Shown piece after piece: positions 38,271-49,871 of a stretch of DNA of 64,000 nt (within the stretch, counting starts at the first letter, position 1; the number at the start of each line of letters is the position of its first letter). Position numbers and translations under genes: made by a program. Below the pieces are notes generated by a model. The model was given only the letters and a program-made list of their open reading frames with translations. It was not told where the DNA came from and did not search any database. Source of the stretch: Arthrinium phaeospermum (taxonomy: Eukaryota > Ascomycota > Sordariomycetes > Amphisphaeriales > Apiosporaceae); assembly GCA_006503535.1 (NCBI GenBank), contig QYRS01000002.1, positions 2,914,001-2,978,000 of the forward strand, written 5' to 3'.

Positions 38271-38980
38271 GATGGATAGGTACAGAAAGTAGTGTACCGG
38301 ACAATGGGCTGGTGGTAAAGTCCGAGGGTCTACTCAGACGTCGTAGAATGAAGTGAAAATGGTGACTTCGCAAATACAGAAGCCTGAACTGTATGACACT
38401 GGATCAACCCACGGAGTGAGTGTATGCTGATAGTAAAAGTTTTGTCTGATGAAATTCGGAAAGGAATGACTGGTCCAAAGGATTGAAGGACTGGAAGAGA
38501 AGAGATCGACTCAAGTCGGAGTGCGATGAGTAGCACGATGGATGTGATGCTGATTTTCCAACATTGTAAGAAGCAGGCAGATGCCTTGGTATCTTATATA
38601 TCACAACTGTCCGGGCAGGCAGCGGGCAGAACAAATCATATCAGCTTTAGGGGAGGCCGGCCATGGCAGGACCTCCCCTTGCTGCAGGAGGAGTTGTCAT
38701 TTTGTTATTCCTCTCTTAACGCATTACAAGATGAACATGTAGTGTAGGATTACACGACGGCCTAGAGGGATGGAAAAACAGCAGACAACCTAATTAGCTG
38801 GGGATTGCGGAGCAGGCATGCTGGCGGATTTGCAATGTGCAGTGTGCAGTGCATTGCACGATGTTAATTGTATGCGCATGGGGTAGTAAGCCACAGACGC
38901 CCCCTGACGTCGAAAGAGCAAACAGCCGCCTTTCGATATTGTCGAAGTTTCACCAAATCCTTAGCCGCAGCCCCTAATTG

Positions 38981-39018
38981 GCGCCCGAGTTTACCGGTGG
39001 CGCCCGAGTTTACCGGTG
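38981..39018. repeat. 19-bp perfect tandem duplication
   Basis: The unit gcgcccgagtttaccggtg occurs twice head to tail, at 38981-38999 and 39000-39018, followed by the first bases of a third copy (gcg). Seen directly in the sequence. Confidence 0.9.
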
Positions 39019-39470
39019 GCGTTGCTTTTTCGCTTTTTCTTCTCTTGGCCCAGCATCTTTCTCTGGAGAATTGCAGAACGGCGCGTGCAAAAGTGATCAG
39101 GTTGCAGGATCCTAAATAAAGCACCACTGAGATCAACCAACACTCCAACTTGGCGGAATCACCAACCGAAACGGGTGTTTCGAAACAACCTACTGACCAA
39201 TCAAGCCTCTCAACACCTCTTGCTTTTGCCGAGACACCATCACTACTCATATTCTGGAATTCGAACTCACGAGCCGGACGGCTGTCTGTGCAACAGACAC
39301 GATCAGGCCCATGACATGCCATGCCTAGGGTCCGGGGGAAACATCATTAGCCCCCGTTACACGAAAACTGCCTAGAGTCTAGAAGCAGCTATGGGCCATA
39401 TGGTTCGATCTCGGATATCAACTTGGTCATTGCGATTTAATTAGTAGATATTGGGAGGGGAGGATTGAAT

Positions 39471-39493
39471 CTTTTCTTCTTTCTTTCTTTCTT
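39471..39493. repeat. CTTT-type microsatellite
   Basis: A short pyrimidine repeat of about five imperfect ttct/cttt units lies in intergenic DNA. Confidence 0.8.
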
Positions 39494-39715
39494 GGCCCAA
39501 GTGCGGAGTACAACCCCTCAGAGATGACGGCCAGTAAATGAGGCTGGTCTCAAGACGATGTGCTTGACTGCCAAAGCTGCGCACCGGCATCCCCCGCTCT
39601 ATGTAGACAGCGATTCCAAGCTCTTGTTACAAAATTGTAGTACATGGGGTGTTATGGTACAGTTGAAAGGTTTTTTATTTATCTCGTAAAATCGTGCCGG
39701 ATATGTATCCGTTCT

Positions 39716-40281
39716 TTACTCGTTGATCTTGGCCAGGATTCTGCAGGAGAAATTGTGAGCGAACCGGACAAGGTTTATCGTCTAGTAGGCATGAAGGGGG
39801 AGGAGACTTACTCGCTGTCACGGAAGAGGTGGAACTCCTCCTCGCCGACCTTGACCGGAGAGCCGCCGTACTGAAGAGATGACAGTTAGCATGGGAGCCG
39901 ACACATATTGACCTCTCGGATTGGTTACGTACTTGGGGGATCAGGACGCGGTCGCCGTTGTTGACACCCATAGGCACACGCTTCCCATCCTTGTCCAGGG
40001 CACCAGGGCCAACGGCCAAGACCTTGGCCTCGTTGAGGTCCTTCACGCTCGATTCGGGCAGGAAGATGCCACTGGCAGTCTTGGCCTCTGCCTTGACTCG
40101 CTGGACCAGAACACGGTCCAGGAGAGGGACGAGAGACTTGATTGAGCGAATAGCGGTGGCCTAGAAGTTGCTCGCGTCAGTTTAAGAGAGTACCGAAACG
40201 TAGCCAGCGAAAACCATGGTGGATCTAAGCCAACAGTGGACCCAGGCCAATGCGAAGCAATGCGACGAGCACACGTACCAT
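39716..40281 (-). CDS. HSP10: Mitochondrial 10-kDa chaperonin Hsp10
   Basis: Hsp10 is the heptameric lid of the Hsp60 folding chamber in the mitochondrial matrix. Four coding exons, 40281-40279, 40160-39933, 39870-39812 and 39740-39716, give 104 aa, the standard length. The first coding exon contains only the initiator ATG, followed directly by donor GTACGT; joining to GCCACCGCT gives MATAIRSIKSLVPLLDRVL. The mobile loop is visible (AKTASGIFLPE), as is the GDRVLIPQ/YGGSPVKV roof region split by an intron at Q|Y. The C terminus reads FRDSEILAKINE. The N terminus acts as an uncleaved mitochondrial targeting helix in this family. Heat-shock elements were not identified with confidence upstream. 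Confidence 0.95.
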
Positions 40282-41220
40282 TTTGGTGATTGGATATAGA
40301 TTGAGGGGGTCTAGGAGAAGAGAAGTTCAACTTGAGGAGAGAAGACCGTGGTTGTGTCGGGTGAGGTGGGTGTTGAAATGGTATCAATTGAAGCTATCGC
40401 GAGGAAGAATTTCTTGGAAGCTCAAGGAGCTTGCCCGAACTTTTCTGCCAGCCCATCTGCCCGAAGGCCCGAGCTTCGATTCCGACAGCCAACAGCCCCG
40501 GTTCCGTCCCCATACCCCCCCAGCTTACCAATACATAGCCCTATTCCAGACTTATGGAGCCCAGCCAATCAATGCTCCGCTCCCTCCACGCATGGAGATC
40601 TTGCTTGAATCGCGATTGACAGATCGGGGACGTTCACCAGCACGTTCACCTCGACGGCCAGCTTGGATTTGGACAACGCACTGTGGCAAAGTCGACTGCT
40701 TTGTGTCACCCAAGCTCATCTGGTCAGCCACTCAACGAGTCCTGAAAAAGCGATCGTCTAATCTATAATTCGTGTTGTGGCGTTATAACTATTGCTTCTC
40801 AACCTCTATACCGCTGTATCCCGCTTCGTTGGCCAAAGCAGCCTGCCAACGCCTTTCTCGTGTAAACAAACCCATAGCTCTTTATACGGTATTACAAGAT
40901 ATTAATCCAGTTCGTCGTCTCCTGCCTCTTCCGACATGTCTACACAACCGCTCGATCAAGAGAGGTAAAGAAAGGTTCCTCTATGACCATCAACCTGGCA
41001 TCTCGTCAATCGGGTTTCTTTCATTTGAATATCGCTTTCGCCCTTATCCCCACTCGCGGCGCTGTCCTCTGCAAGACTCTGACTTGGCACTCTAGTCTTC
41101 TCGGCTACTGCGGCCCAACGAGCTCCTCCTCGTTTTGCCTTTAAGCGTCTCTACCAACTTGTTTGGTAGAGGTTTATCGTGCCGCTTTTCATGCACGCGC
41201 CCCTTTGCTTCCTCTAATTC
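40282..41220. other. Intergenic between HSP10 promoter and kinase 3' end
   Basis: The region holds the HSP10 promoter and 5' UTR and the 3' UTR of the kinase gene. Plus-strand frames at 40250-40768 and 40772-41095 show no domain and overlap the HSP10 5' region. No gene supported. Confidence 0.45.
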
Positions 41221-44145
41221 CTACTTGCTTTGTTGCGCAGGGGGCTCGAGGATATGCGTATGATCATCCGCGCTGATAATCTGGCCCGGCGCTATCTGTC
41301 GGCAGATGACGGTGTCGGACACCCATGGCTCTTCTAAGATCTCTGTCATAGTTGCTCTGTCTTTTGGCTTGATTGTGAGCATGCGGCCGATAATATGCCT
41401 GCTTTCCCTTGGCAAGAGTCTCAGGAGACGCCAGGGACCTCGGATGATCTCTTTGGGGGCTTGGGTAGTCGGTGCCGCAGGCTTTCCGGATGCTTGTGCT
41501 GTCACTGTGGTAGTCGTGGAACCCTCACTCTTCTCGGCTGTGTTTGGCTTGGTTTGCTGGTCGTTCTTCTCGCTCTTTTCAGTCTTCTCATTCTTGTCAC
41601 TCTTCTCGCTCTTCTCCGTCTTCTCCGTCTTGTCGTTCTTGTCCTTCTTCTCCGTCGTAAATATATCTCTGGCTGGTGTATTATCAAGATCTCCCGTCGA
41701 GCGAGAAGGTGGCAGAACCAGCTTCTTTGGATCATGTCCAGGGCTTGGTTCGGCCGCAAAGAGCTTGTAGCTGTTGTCTGTCATGCGGGGCACCTTCCAG
41801 GGGAACCTGCGCAATGACATACAACAGTAGATAATGGCCAATGACCAAATATCGACTGCCTGTGGATCATACTTGCGTTCATCGTATACCTCGGGGGCCA
41901 GGTATGGATCAGAGCCCACAACGCCTAGACATTGTGTTAGCGGGAAAACCAAGTCTGTATTCAAACTTTTCGGACTTACCAGATGCTGATACTATCCCAC
42001 TTTCGAACGGATACTTGAACACATGCGCACTACCAAAATCAATGATCTTCATGATGCCATGCTCGCTTACCACGACATTGTCGAGCTTCAGATCGCGGTG
42101 GGCCAAGCCCATGCTGTGCAGATATGTGACACCACTGAAGATTTGCAGGAAGCAGCAAGAGACTTCGGCTTTGGACATCTTTCCTGTCATGACAATGGCG
42201 AAAAGGTCATACGGGGCATATTCCATCACTTCGTACCACTTCCCTTTTTCTTGTACAATATCCAGCGTCTCGATAATGTTACCGTGGTGCAAAGCTGAAC
42301 CAACACAAAACTCTGCCGTCAGCTTTTTGACATAGTCCTTCTCTGTCTCATATGTGTGACGAGGTCGAAACTCCTTGACGGCGAATACTGTGTTATCCTC
42401 GTTTCTCTTCATAAGCTTCACCGAGCCACCAGCCCCAGATCCCAAGACTCGGCCGATTTTTCCATATTTGGAGGTCAAACCATGGTCATCGGCAAAGGGG
42501 ACCTGGTAAGCTGACGCTCTTGAGGATGTTGCATTGGACAGTTTGGAAGCGCCTGGGGAGGACGACTTCTTTACCTGGTTCTTCTGGCCAACCTTGAAGA
42601 ATCTCCGCAGGTCAGTCATGGACGAATGGCGACTGTGCGTAGTAGACTCAGTGCCAGTTTTTTGAAGATCGTGATTGCTCTTGTTCAAGACACCTAGAAA
42701 GCCGGAATGCCTCTTCTCGCCCTTGTCCATTTTGTTTAGACTGGTCGTGGAGGATCCCGGGGACCCCCGCCCCTTGTGACGATTAAACACAAATCGTTGC
42801 TCAATGTTGGCGGCACTCCGGGTTTGAGGTGCTCGTCTGCTGGCAGCATATGGATCGTTGGCGTCTCCAGAAGGCGTGAAGGGCCGAGTGTAAAACTGGG
42901 AAGCAGCGCTCAGTCTGTTCGGGCTTGATTCTCTCGACGCTGGTAAAGATTTCCCTCCATCAGGCCCCACGGAGAACATCCCCTTTCTATGTGATGTCGT
43001 GTTTCGGTCAGCGCCGGATGCCTGCTGTTGTCTCGATACATGATCCTCGGATTTAGGGCGATGTGGTAAGTGGATTCGTGGGGTACCCAATCGTGGAGAG
43101 TTCGGGGCCGACTCTTGACTGGAAGCCTGCGGCGTTATCGCTTGGTGAGGATCGACGGCCCCATCCTGTGACGATGCACCTTGCTTCTGCCCACGGCCAC
43201 TCGAAGAGTCCAGGCCACTTGTACCGGCCGGTGTCAAGGGAGGAGAGACAATATCAGGCCGGGAACCCATTCCAGGCGACTGCTGGCCCATTGGGCTATT
43301 TGTCTGCTGAGGGGTAGTATGTAGCGAGTCCTCATGCGATGGGACCTATAGGGGAACGTTAGCCGATTTATACAAATGCATGTCAGATCAGCCGGTGATA
43401 CGAAGTTTCGGGTTCAGAGACGTCTTCGCTCAGAGAAACCATAGCCAAGCGCACGCCCACATGTCACGTCCGTCATCGGCTAAGACATAATGCGGTAGCG
43501 ACGGGAGCAAAAGGAACCAATGGACCAATGAGCAGCAACTATATGGCCTGCAAGGCATGACATATCACAACAGAACCGCACGTACCCTGGAAGCCGGAAG
43601 CGAGAAGGGCTCAAAGGAGTAGCCCTTCATGCGCTGTTCCTGGAGCTTTACGCCGTGTAAGGAAGTAGACAGAGCTTTGATCTGCTCAGGCGTAACTTCC
43701 GAGGTCTCCCTAGCACTGTCGTTGCTGGGCCCAGCGCTCGATTGAAGATTGCCGGGCGAGATCTCTTCGACCTTGGAGGCAAAGCGCACTGCCGGTGCAG
43801 CGTCTTGGGGTTTCGCATGCTGTTCGGAAAGTTCGGGAAGTTGATCGGGGCTACCTGTACGGGCTAGAAGAAAGGAGTGTCAGCAGCAAAGAACAAAGCG
43901 TTGTGGGTGGGCCGTGGAACGGCCTATAGCGGCGGATCGTGTTGAAAGGGCACGAGGGACAATGATTATTGAAATGGCAAGCAAGGTAAGTAAGCAAGGG
44001 GAAAAAGTGAGTTTGGGTGGCATCGGGCGAGGTTGCGTAGGAGGCTTGGGAAGATTGTAGGTATACGGCAAGGGAAGCAGAGGCGAAAAGTACCTGGCGG
44101 CTGTTGTTGTTGGGCCTGGTGGCCGTCGATTTCTTCTTTGGTCAT
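41221..44145 (-). CDS. Hal4/Sat4-type serine/threonine protein kinase
   Basis: Kinases of the HAL/NPR group (yeast Sat4/Hal4, Hal5) control potassium uptake and nutrient-permease stability. Four exons, 44145-44094, 43863-43586, 43345-41980 and 41924-41221, give 799 aa. The first 400 residues are Ser/Pro/Gln-rich and probably disordered. The kinase domain begins near residue 404 ([18 protein letters not shown]) and has VFAVKEF (Lys), HRDLKLDN at about 526, IIDFGSAH and YLAPEVY, so it should be active. The stretch [19 protein letters not shown] and the [21 protein letters not shown] region resemble the HAL family. A repetitive Lys/Glu-rich insert ([19 protein letters not shown]) lies at about 657-690, between subdomains IX and XI, and is followed by a Thr-rich spacer. 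The C-terminal lobe resumes at [18 protein letters not shown]. Confidence 0.93.
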
Positions 44146-46886
44146 GATTGCTGTTGCAGCATCCGCGTGGTGCTCGCACTTCGATCGGGTGGAATGGGAA
44201 CCGAGCGCGGCGATTGATCTGGTTTTGTCGTAAAGCGATGCTATGGTAGCGACTGTACGGGCCTACAATATATATGAAAGTGAATGAGGGGAGAGAGAAA
44301 AGAAGACGATCATGATGCGCGAGACGTCAAGGCCTCCTCCAGCACTGATTGAGTCCCGCCCGGCTTCGTAGTAGGAGAGACTAGGAGACTACGACCATTT
44401 TACCAAGTCATGGTGGGGCAGTTCATGGAGGGAGGTCAACAATCCTCCACCTCCACCTATCAACGACACATATCTGCAACTATTCCCGATTGCCTCCATT
44501 CGGCCAGTGGTACATGTGGATGCACATGGATCAGCGAGTAGACACATGTACAGATTGTTAAAGGGGGCATCTGATGTATGCATGCAGACGGTATGCCTTC
44601 TTGGGAAGAAAACCCTGCAGTGCACAGGCTGCCTTTCGCTGGGCTGCTGAGATCGCTTCCCACTCGGCGTGCGCGATACAAAACAGAGATGTGGGGTCCT
44701 GTTTCCTGCGCTGTGCTAACCAAAGTCACGAATCCAATCGCTTGCAATCCCAGCACTAACAGCTTCATGGGGACCGATAGCTCAAATCTCTCTCAACTGG
44801 ACCTCTTCCAAGACAAAAGCTTGTTCAATGTGACTCTTTCTTGCCTATCTGTTAGTCATCCTCATCCTCGTCATCAAATGGCTCTCGGCGTCCAGCTCAA
44901 ACGTGAGTGCCATCATGGAACAAGCAGGGCAACCGTAGATCTGGTTGGTCCATGGCACTCACTTTCTTGCGTGGTTAGGTAGGTAGTATCACATGCCATG
45001 TCAGTTGAGGCTCCAAATGCAAGCCTTATCACACCCTACATGTACCTGTTTTCTTTTGCCGGTATGTGATAAGTTGCTTGCTGCATTGCTGGGTGCCCTA
45101 CATCGGGATGGTCTCCGTTCAGATACAGGTACAGATTAGGTACCGTGACTAAAAACAGGTCCTGCCAACCAGGCTGTCTGTCTCAACTCGGAATAGTTCC
45201 CTGCCCTCTCTCGAGCTGCCCGGTTATCCGAGGTCCGGCAGCCGAGTATCATGAGGCGTACATACTTACGAAAGCGTGCGTCTGTCGCGGCTCATCAAGA
45301 CGACACAATAAAGGAGGGTCTCCGGCATTTACTCGGCCTAAGGCCCACGAGGCAAGGTTCCCCCCATTACCCAATCAACTTGTTTCTTATCTCGAGACGT
45401 GCCAACTTGCGAGACACCAGCCGCTTTCCTACAGTAATCACTTGGGCCAGGAACGTGAAATGCTCAAGAGGAATGCAATGAACCAGAAACGGACGCGGGA
45501 GAGTCCCGGCGGCTGCTAAAATAAGCACACATGGCCGTGGCACCCTTACCTGCCACGTGAAATATACTGTCGTTACCCCCAACGCCTCGCACCTATGCTC
45601 ATGCTCAATTATAGAATCGAGCATGAGGTGCGCATGCGTACCCATTCTTCTTGTGTGCCACCCAACCCAGATAGATCCACAACGGGGAGTTGTCGTAAGT
45701 CCCCATCTTGGCCCCGGACCATCAGCCGGTTGCGATCTTGGATTGGGGTAGGTTGACTTAGCTGAATAGGCTGATGAAACTCTTACAGTCGTCTTCTCAT
45801 CATGGGTATGTGAGTTTACACCATTATAAACTCACCGACGAAGACCCGGCCAAATGGTCTATTTGCTCACCATGGACGCACATAATGGCAATTGGCTTGC
45901 GCGTCATGAGGTGGCCCGCATTATCGATCGACTATACTACATACATACATACCTATTATACCTACTTACCTTGGTATGTAGCCAATCAGTTATCCCGTCA
46001 CTCGGTATTTCGGTATCTAGTAGTATCTCGACTCAAACCCAACACTAGAATGAAGGCAGTCACGTGAACATTCACTTTTGACTTGCACCCTGGGTTATGT
46101 ACTGTATGTAGGCATCATCCCGCTATAAGCCACAGGGGGGTTTAGCGAAACATGTGAGGCACTTGTAGCTACTGGGCTCCTTACTATCACTATGCATTGC
46201 ATGATCTGGACCAACTACATACATATATATCATGCTGAAGACTGCTTACTGTATTGTCAGATTCATGTAAACTTGAGTATACCCTGATGCATTCCACTCT
46301 GTTCCATCAACTAAAAGATATGAATCGTTCAACAAGCCCATACCATTCAGTAATCCCATGAAGTTGCCATCACCGCCATGAGGTCTTGAGATCGAAGTTG
46401 GGAAGTGGATTCTCGGCGCGGGCTCCCCAAAGACAGCATCATCGCATGGCCCTCGACTGCGCAAGCTCTCGCAGGAAAGCAAATGGTGGTGAGCTACCTA
46501 GCCACGCGTGATCATGAAGTCGTTTCATTATTTAAGCAGTCCCCAACTGGAAATTGAGGAGTATTTACTGGCTTCGGCTCATTAGGTTGTCCTCCAATAC
46601 GGTATTGTTGAAAGCATATAGTTGTCCATACAGTCGTGAGTTGAGTTTTGAATGGCCTTTGGAGTGAAAGGTAGTGGGAGGTGGCTTTCATACAGGTAAT
46701 ACTGTAACCACATGCCCATATGCCCCTATCTGGCCAAAGTATGGGTATGATTTGAGCCGACTTGGTCACGTAGAAGATCATCCTTACTCCCCCTTCCCAT
46801 GTTGGTACATAGAATTTTACAGATGGGCCCGAAATGCATGTGGCATTTTTCCCGCTCAGCCTCTTTTCCTATCAAGTTCCTTTCCC
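44146..46886. other. 2.7-kb region without a secure gene
   Basis: This stretch separates the kinase promoter from the 3' end of uL11m. It contains a signal-peptide-like short frame (44460-44768, minus, listed separately) and other unrecognised frames (45145-45519 plus; 46246-46482 minus, ending DGTEWNASGYTQ). 'atacatacat' and 'acctattatacctac' style repeats occur near 45940-45970. I could not assemble a convincing multi-exon gene. Confidence 0.4.
44460..44768 (-). CDS. Possible small secreted protein (weak)
   Basis: The frame codes 102 aa that begin with a plausible signal peptide (MKLLVLGLQAIGFVTLVSTA, likely cut before or after QETG). The rest is short and holds five cysteines, including SLCTAG and ICTC, but no known domain. 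It could be a small secreted protein or chance; real introns may change the 3' part, because another frame (44389-44625) overlaps. Position in a gene-poor region fits either view. Confidence 0.22.
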   Translation of the reverse strand: MKLLVLGLQAIGFVTLVSTAQETGPHISVLYRARRVGSDLSSPAKGSLCTAGFSSQEGIPSACIHQMPPLTICTCVYSLIHVHPHVPLAEWRQSGIVADMCR

Positions 46887-47441
46887 TTATGCCACTACCT
46901 CGAGACCTATCGATTTGGCCTGGTATATTATGGACCGGCAAAGTCCCTCCAACGTGATTCCTGACAACCGCAGCTCGGACTGCTTGATTTTGGCGATCTC
47001 GTAGACGTGCTTCAGCGTGAGGCTGCCCACTACCTCATGGCCTGGCTGGCTGGCGCCCTTCCGCTTGCCCTTCTTGCCCACCGGCAGGTCGGCGGCATTG
47101 CGCAGGAGCCAGGAGGTCTGTGGGGTCCGGATATCGAAGGTGAAGGATCTGTCTGCGCGAACGGTCACGCGAGTCGGCATCGGGGTGCCTGGTACGATGT
47201 GGGCTGTTCTTGCGTTGAACTCCTGAGCAGCGAGGTTTTAGCACGACGACTCCGAGAACCACCCGGCCTGCTGCACACCGCTGGCAGCGCTGCTATTGTT
47301 CCATACCTTGCAGAAGTCCATCGACTTGATACCTTTGCTTCCCAGCGCCGGACCAACAGGAGGACTGGGGCTCGCCTGGCCAGCTCCGACAATAAGCTTG
47401 ACAATCTGGTCCGCACCAGCTGCGGCACCACGCTTGGACAT
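46887..47441 (-). CDS. MRPL19: Mitochondrial large-subunit ribosomal protein uL11m
   Basis: uL11 binds 23S-like rRNA at the GTPase-associated centre of the mitochondrial ribosome. Two exons, 47441-47307 and 47222-46887 (84-nt intron between FCK and EFNA), give 156 aa. Clear uL11 features are [22 protein letters not shown] (residues about 13-34), the [16 protein letters not shown] helix, and the C-terminal rRNA-binding domain [13 protein letters not shown]. The KLIVGAG...PPVGPALG motif contains the conserved Pro pair at the thiostrepton site. There is no long presequence, which is usual for uL11m. The gene lies head to head with SVF1 but 1 kb apart. Confidence 0.93.
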
Positions 47442-48435
47442 TGCGACCGACTGGCTGTGGGTGGATGGCGGGGCAGGTTGCGAAAAAGAAGTCGGGATTT
47501 ACAGAAAGGATGGGCGGCAGTCCAATGCAATGCTGGGGAAGAAATCAAGACCAAAGATGGGGTCGAATTGCGACACAAATCTCGAAGTTACCTCAATTGA
47601 GCCCGTTCCATTGACTGGCGATCCTAAATTTTGGCGTTAGTGTCGGCGGTTGTCGTCCGAGCTCTCGAATTTTCGGCCCCAGCACGTCCAGCCCGCCAAG
47701 TTATTTGCAAGTACCGGATATGTCAAGCATCTGTGCCCCCTGTCACTGTCACTACTATTTTCAGTCAACTAAGCAGTAGGGACATCAACATGACACCGGA
47801 CTATCCAAACAGCCAGGCTTCTCCCGACAGCTGGCAATAGATACAATAATGGTATAGGAGTAATCGGGCGATTATTGCACTCGCGTAATTAAATATTATA
47901 CCGTTATATACCTCGGCCGTTTATTATTATTAAATATTCTAATTAAGTGCTTGAAGCAGAGGTAATTGGCCTGGTTATTCGGGTATCTATTTGATGTTAC
48001 TTCTGAACTAAGCACGGGAAGGCGCTGAACGTTGGTACCTACGACTAAAACCCCCAGCTGAGTTAAGGTTATGCATGTGAAGCAGGCGCCTGGAGGAACC
48101 GGAGACAGGGCTTGTATGTATGTAGCTTTTGCTCTACAAGATGTAGTGTGCTGCTGTTATCGATAGGTGTTGGCCACGCCGGCCTGTCCGTGACTTCCAA
48201 GTGACCTATACTGTACTACCTATTTCAGCACTTCGTCAGGCACCCCACTGAGAAGAGATGTCTTGGCGCCATCACTCGGTGCTGTAACAACATTCCCTCA
48301 TCTCACCTCTAGCATCATACCGCCTCTTCCTCATCATCATCTTCCTTTTCATCCTCTAAACCACATCTTGTAGATACCTACAAGCTCCTTCCAGGGAAAC
48401 CGCTTTTATAGAAGAGACGCTACGCCGCCCACAAT
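47442..48435. promoter_or_regulatory. Divergent intergenic region uL11m / SVF1 with an AT-rich tract
   Basis: Both promoters lie in this 994-bp gap. Its middle (about 47840-47960) is strikingly AT-rich and TpA-rich, while the SVF1-proximal 150 bp is a CT-rich leader ('ctcttcctcatcatcatc'). Confidence 0.5.
47840..47960. repeat. AT-rich, RIP-like relic
   Basis: About 120 bp dominated by TpA steps (aaatattata, ttattattattaaatatt) within otherwise balanced DNA. This looks like a short remnant of repeat DNA mutated C-to-T by RIP, a known process in Pezizomycotina; no element can be named. Confidence 0.4.
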
Positions 48436-49871
48436 ATGTTCAACTGGGCCAAGAAGACGTGAGCTTTTCCCGTCTTTCAGCCCGCTGACTGTCGAGAGAA
48501 CAAACCCCGCTAACATGGCTGTCGTCGCTGTCAAGTTTGGCGGATGTCGTCGGCACCGAGGAGCCCATCTACGGCCCCTCCGCCGTCAGATCCGTCGCCG
48601 AGGATGCCAAAACTACTCCTTGGACCGAACTGTCCCGACAGGATCACAAGTGGCATGTCCTTAGCAACACCAGCGTCGAGACACAGAGTTTCTACCTGAC
48701 GGCGGAAACCGGTCACGTCGCTCTCGCACAGGTCATTTATAGTAATGTGGCGTAAGGCACACCCAGTAGCACCCGGCTGCACGGAAGCACCCCATTCCTG
48801 GCTTAAGCTGACGGTTTTCTTGTGAAGCGGTGTTCGCGTCACAAGCCAGTTCAACTCGAAGATCTCTTATCCCGACCCCTCCAAGCCCCACCTGTGGTGC
48901 TCTACCGCTCTGAACGACGCCGACTTCAGCGACGACAAGGTCAACTTCTACGCCAAGGACTGCGCCGTCGAGCTGTCTGAAGATGGCAAGACCTACGCCA
49001 TCAAGTCCATAACCGACCAGCGCTGCATAGTCGACCTCAAGGTCACCCGCACCGCCCCAGCCTTCGTGGCCGGTAAGGACGGCAACACGAAGTTCGGCAC
49101 GGATCTCGCCAAGCCCTGGGGTACTATGAGGCACGCCTTCTGGCCGAGATGCGTCGCTGAGGGGACCATGGTGACCGAGGATGGACCTATCAACTTCAAG
49201 GGCCAGGCCCTCTTCATCCACGCTCTGCAGGGCATGAAGCCTCACCATGCTGCCGGCAAATGGACCTATGGCAACTATCAGAGTGCCAAGTACTCCGCAG
49301 TGATGATGGAGTTCACTACACCCCCGTCCTACGGATCCACGGCCGTCGGGGTCGGAGCGATCGCTCAAGATGGCGAAATCATTGCCGCCGGCTGCATAAC
49401 AACCGCCACGCACACCAAGACAGCCCTCGATGCCGAGACCCAGTGGCCGGAGCCCAAAGAGATCAAGTTCACATGGAACGGCAAAACGAAAGACGGCAAG
49501 ACCGTCGAGGCCGTCATTGTCGGACCTTTCGAGAAGCGTCTTGACCGCATAGACGTCATGGCCGAGGTGCCCGGGTTTGTCAAGAAGATTGTTGCTGGCG
49601 CCGCCGGTACCAAGCCGTACATCTACCAGGTATGTGTCCCTTGTTTATCCTTTGGGGTTGAATATGCGCTAACTGACATTTTCAAGTTCTGCCCCACGGA
49701 GGCCATAGAAATGAAGCTGAAGATCGGAGACGAGGAGATTACCGATTCAGGAAGGCTCTTCAGCGAAGCAACTTTCATTTCAGACACAGATCCAGGTAAG
49801 TAATTCACATGAACCGCTTTCGTAGATACATCAACTAAGCAATATACACAGCAGCAGCCACGCAGTCGTAG
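48436..49871 (+). CDS. SVF1: Survival factor Svf1
   Basis: Svf1 is a two-lipocalin-domain protein needed for survival under oxidative and cold stress and linked to sphingolipid (ceramide) handling between ER and Golgi. Five exons, 48436-48458, 48536-48751, 48828-49629, 49687-49795 and 49852-49871, give 389 aa. The N terminus MFNWAKKT begins the short amphipathic helix typical of the family. It is followed by [14 protein letters not shown], then lipocalin strands ([29 protein letters not shown]) and the second barrel with [32 protein letters not shown] and GVGAI. The C-terminal end spliced into the last 20-nt exon reads AAATQS. The first exon codes only seven full codons plus two bases. Confidence 0.94.

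Larger units (their letters stand above)
38271..39715. other. Intergenic upstream of the LPMO
   Basis: This 1.45-kb region holds the LPMO promoter and the 3' UTR of Hsp10. It contains a 19-bp direct tandem duplication (38981-39018) and a CTTT-type microsatellite (39471-39493), listed separately. Open frames such as 38864-39322 (minus, 152 aa) carry no recognisable domain and cross the tandem duplication. Confidence 0.5.

Noticed and set aside
39230..39310. Pol III B-box-like gttcgaattcc with an anticodon-like hairpin on the minus strand (possible tRNA or SINE)
   Set aside because: Acceptor and T-stems do not pair, no good A box, no T-run terminator and no second copy in the window.
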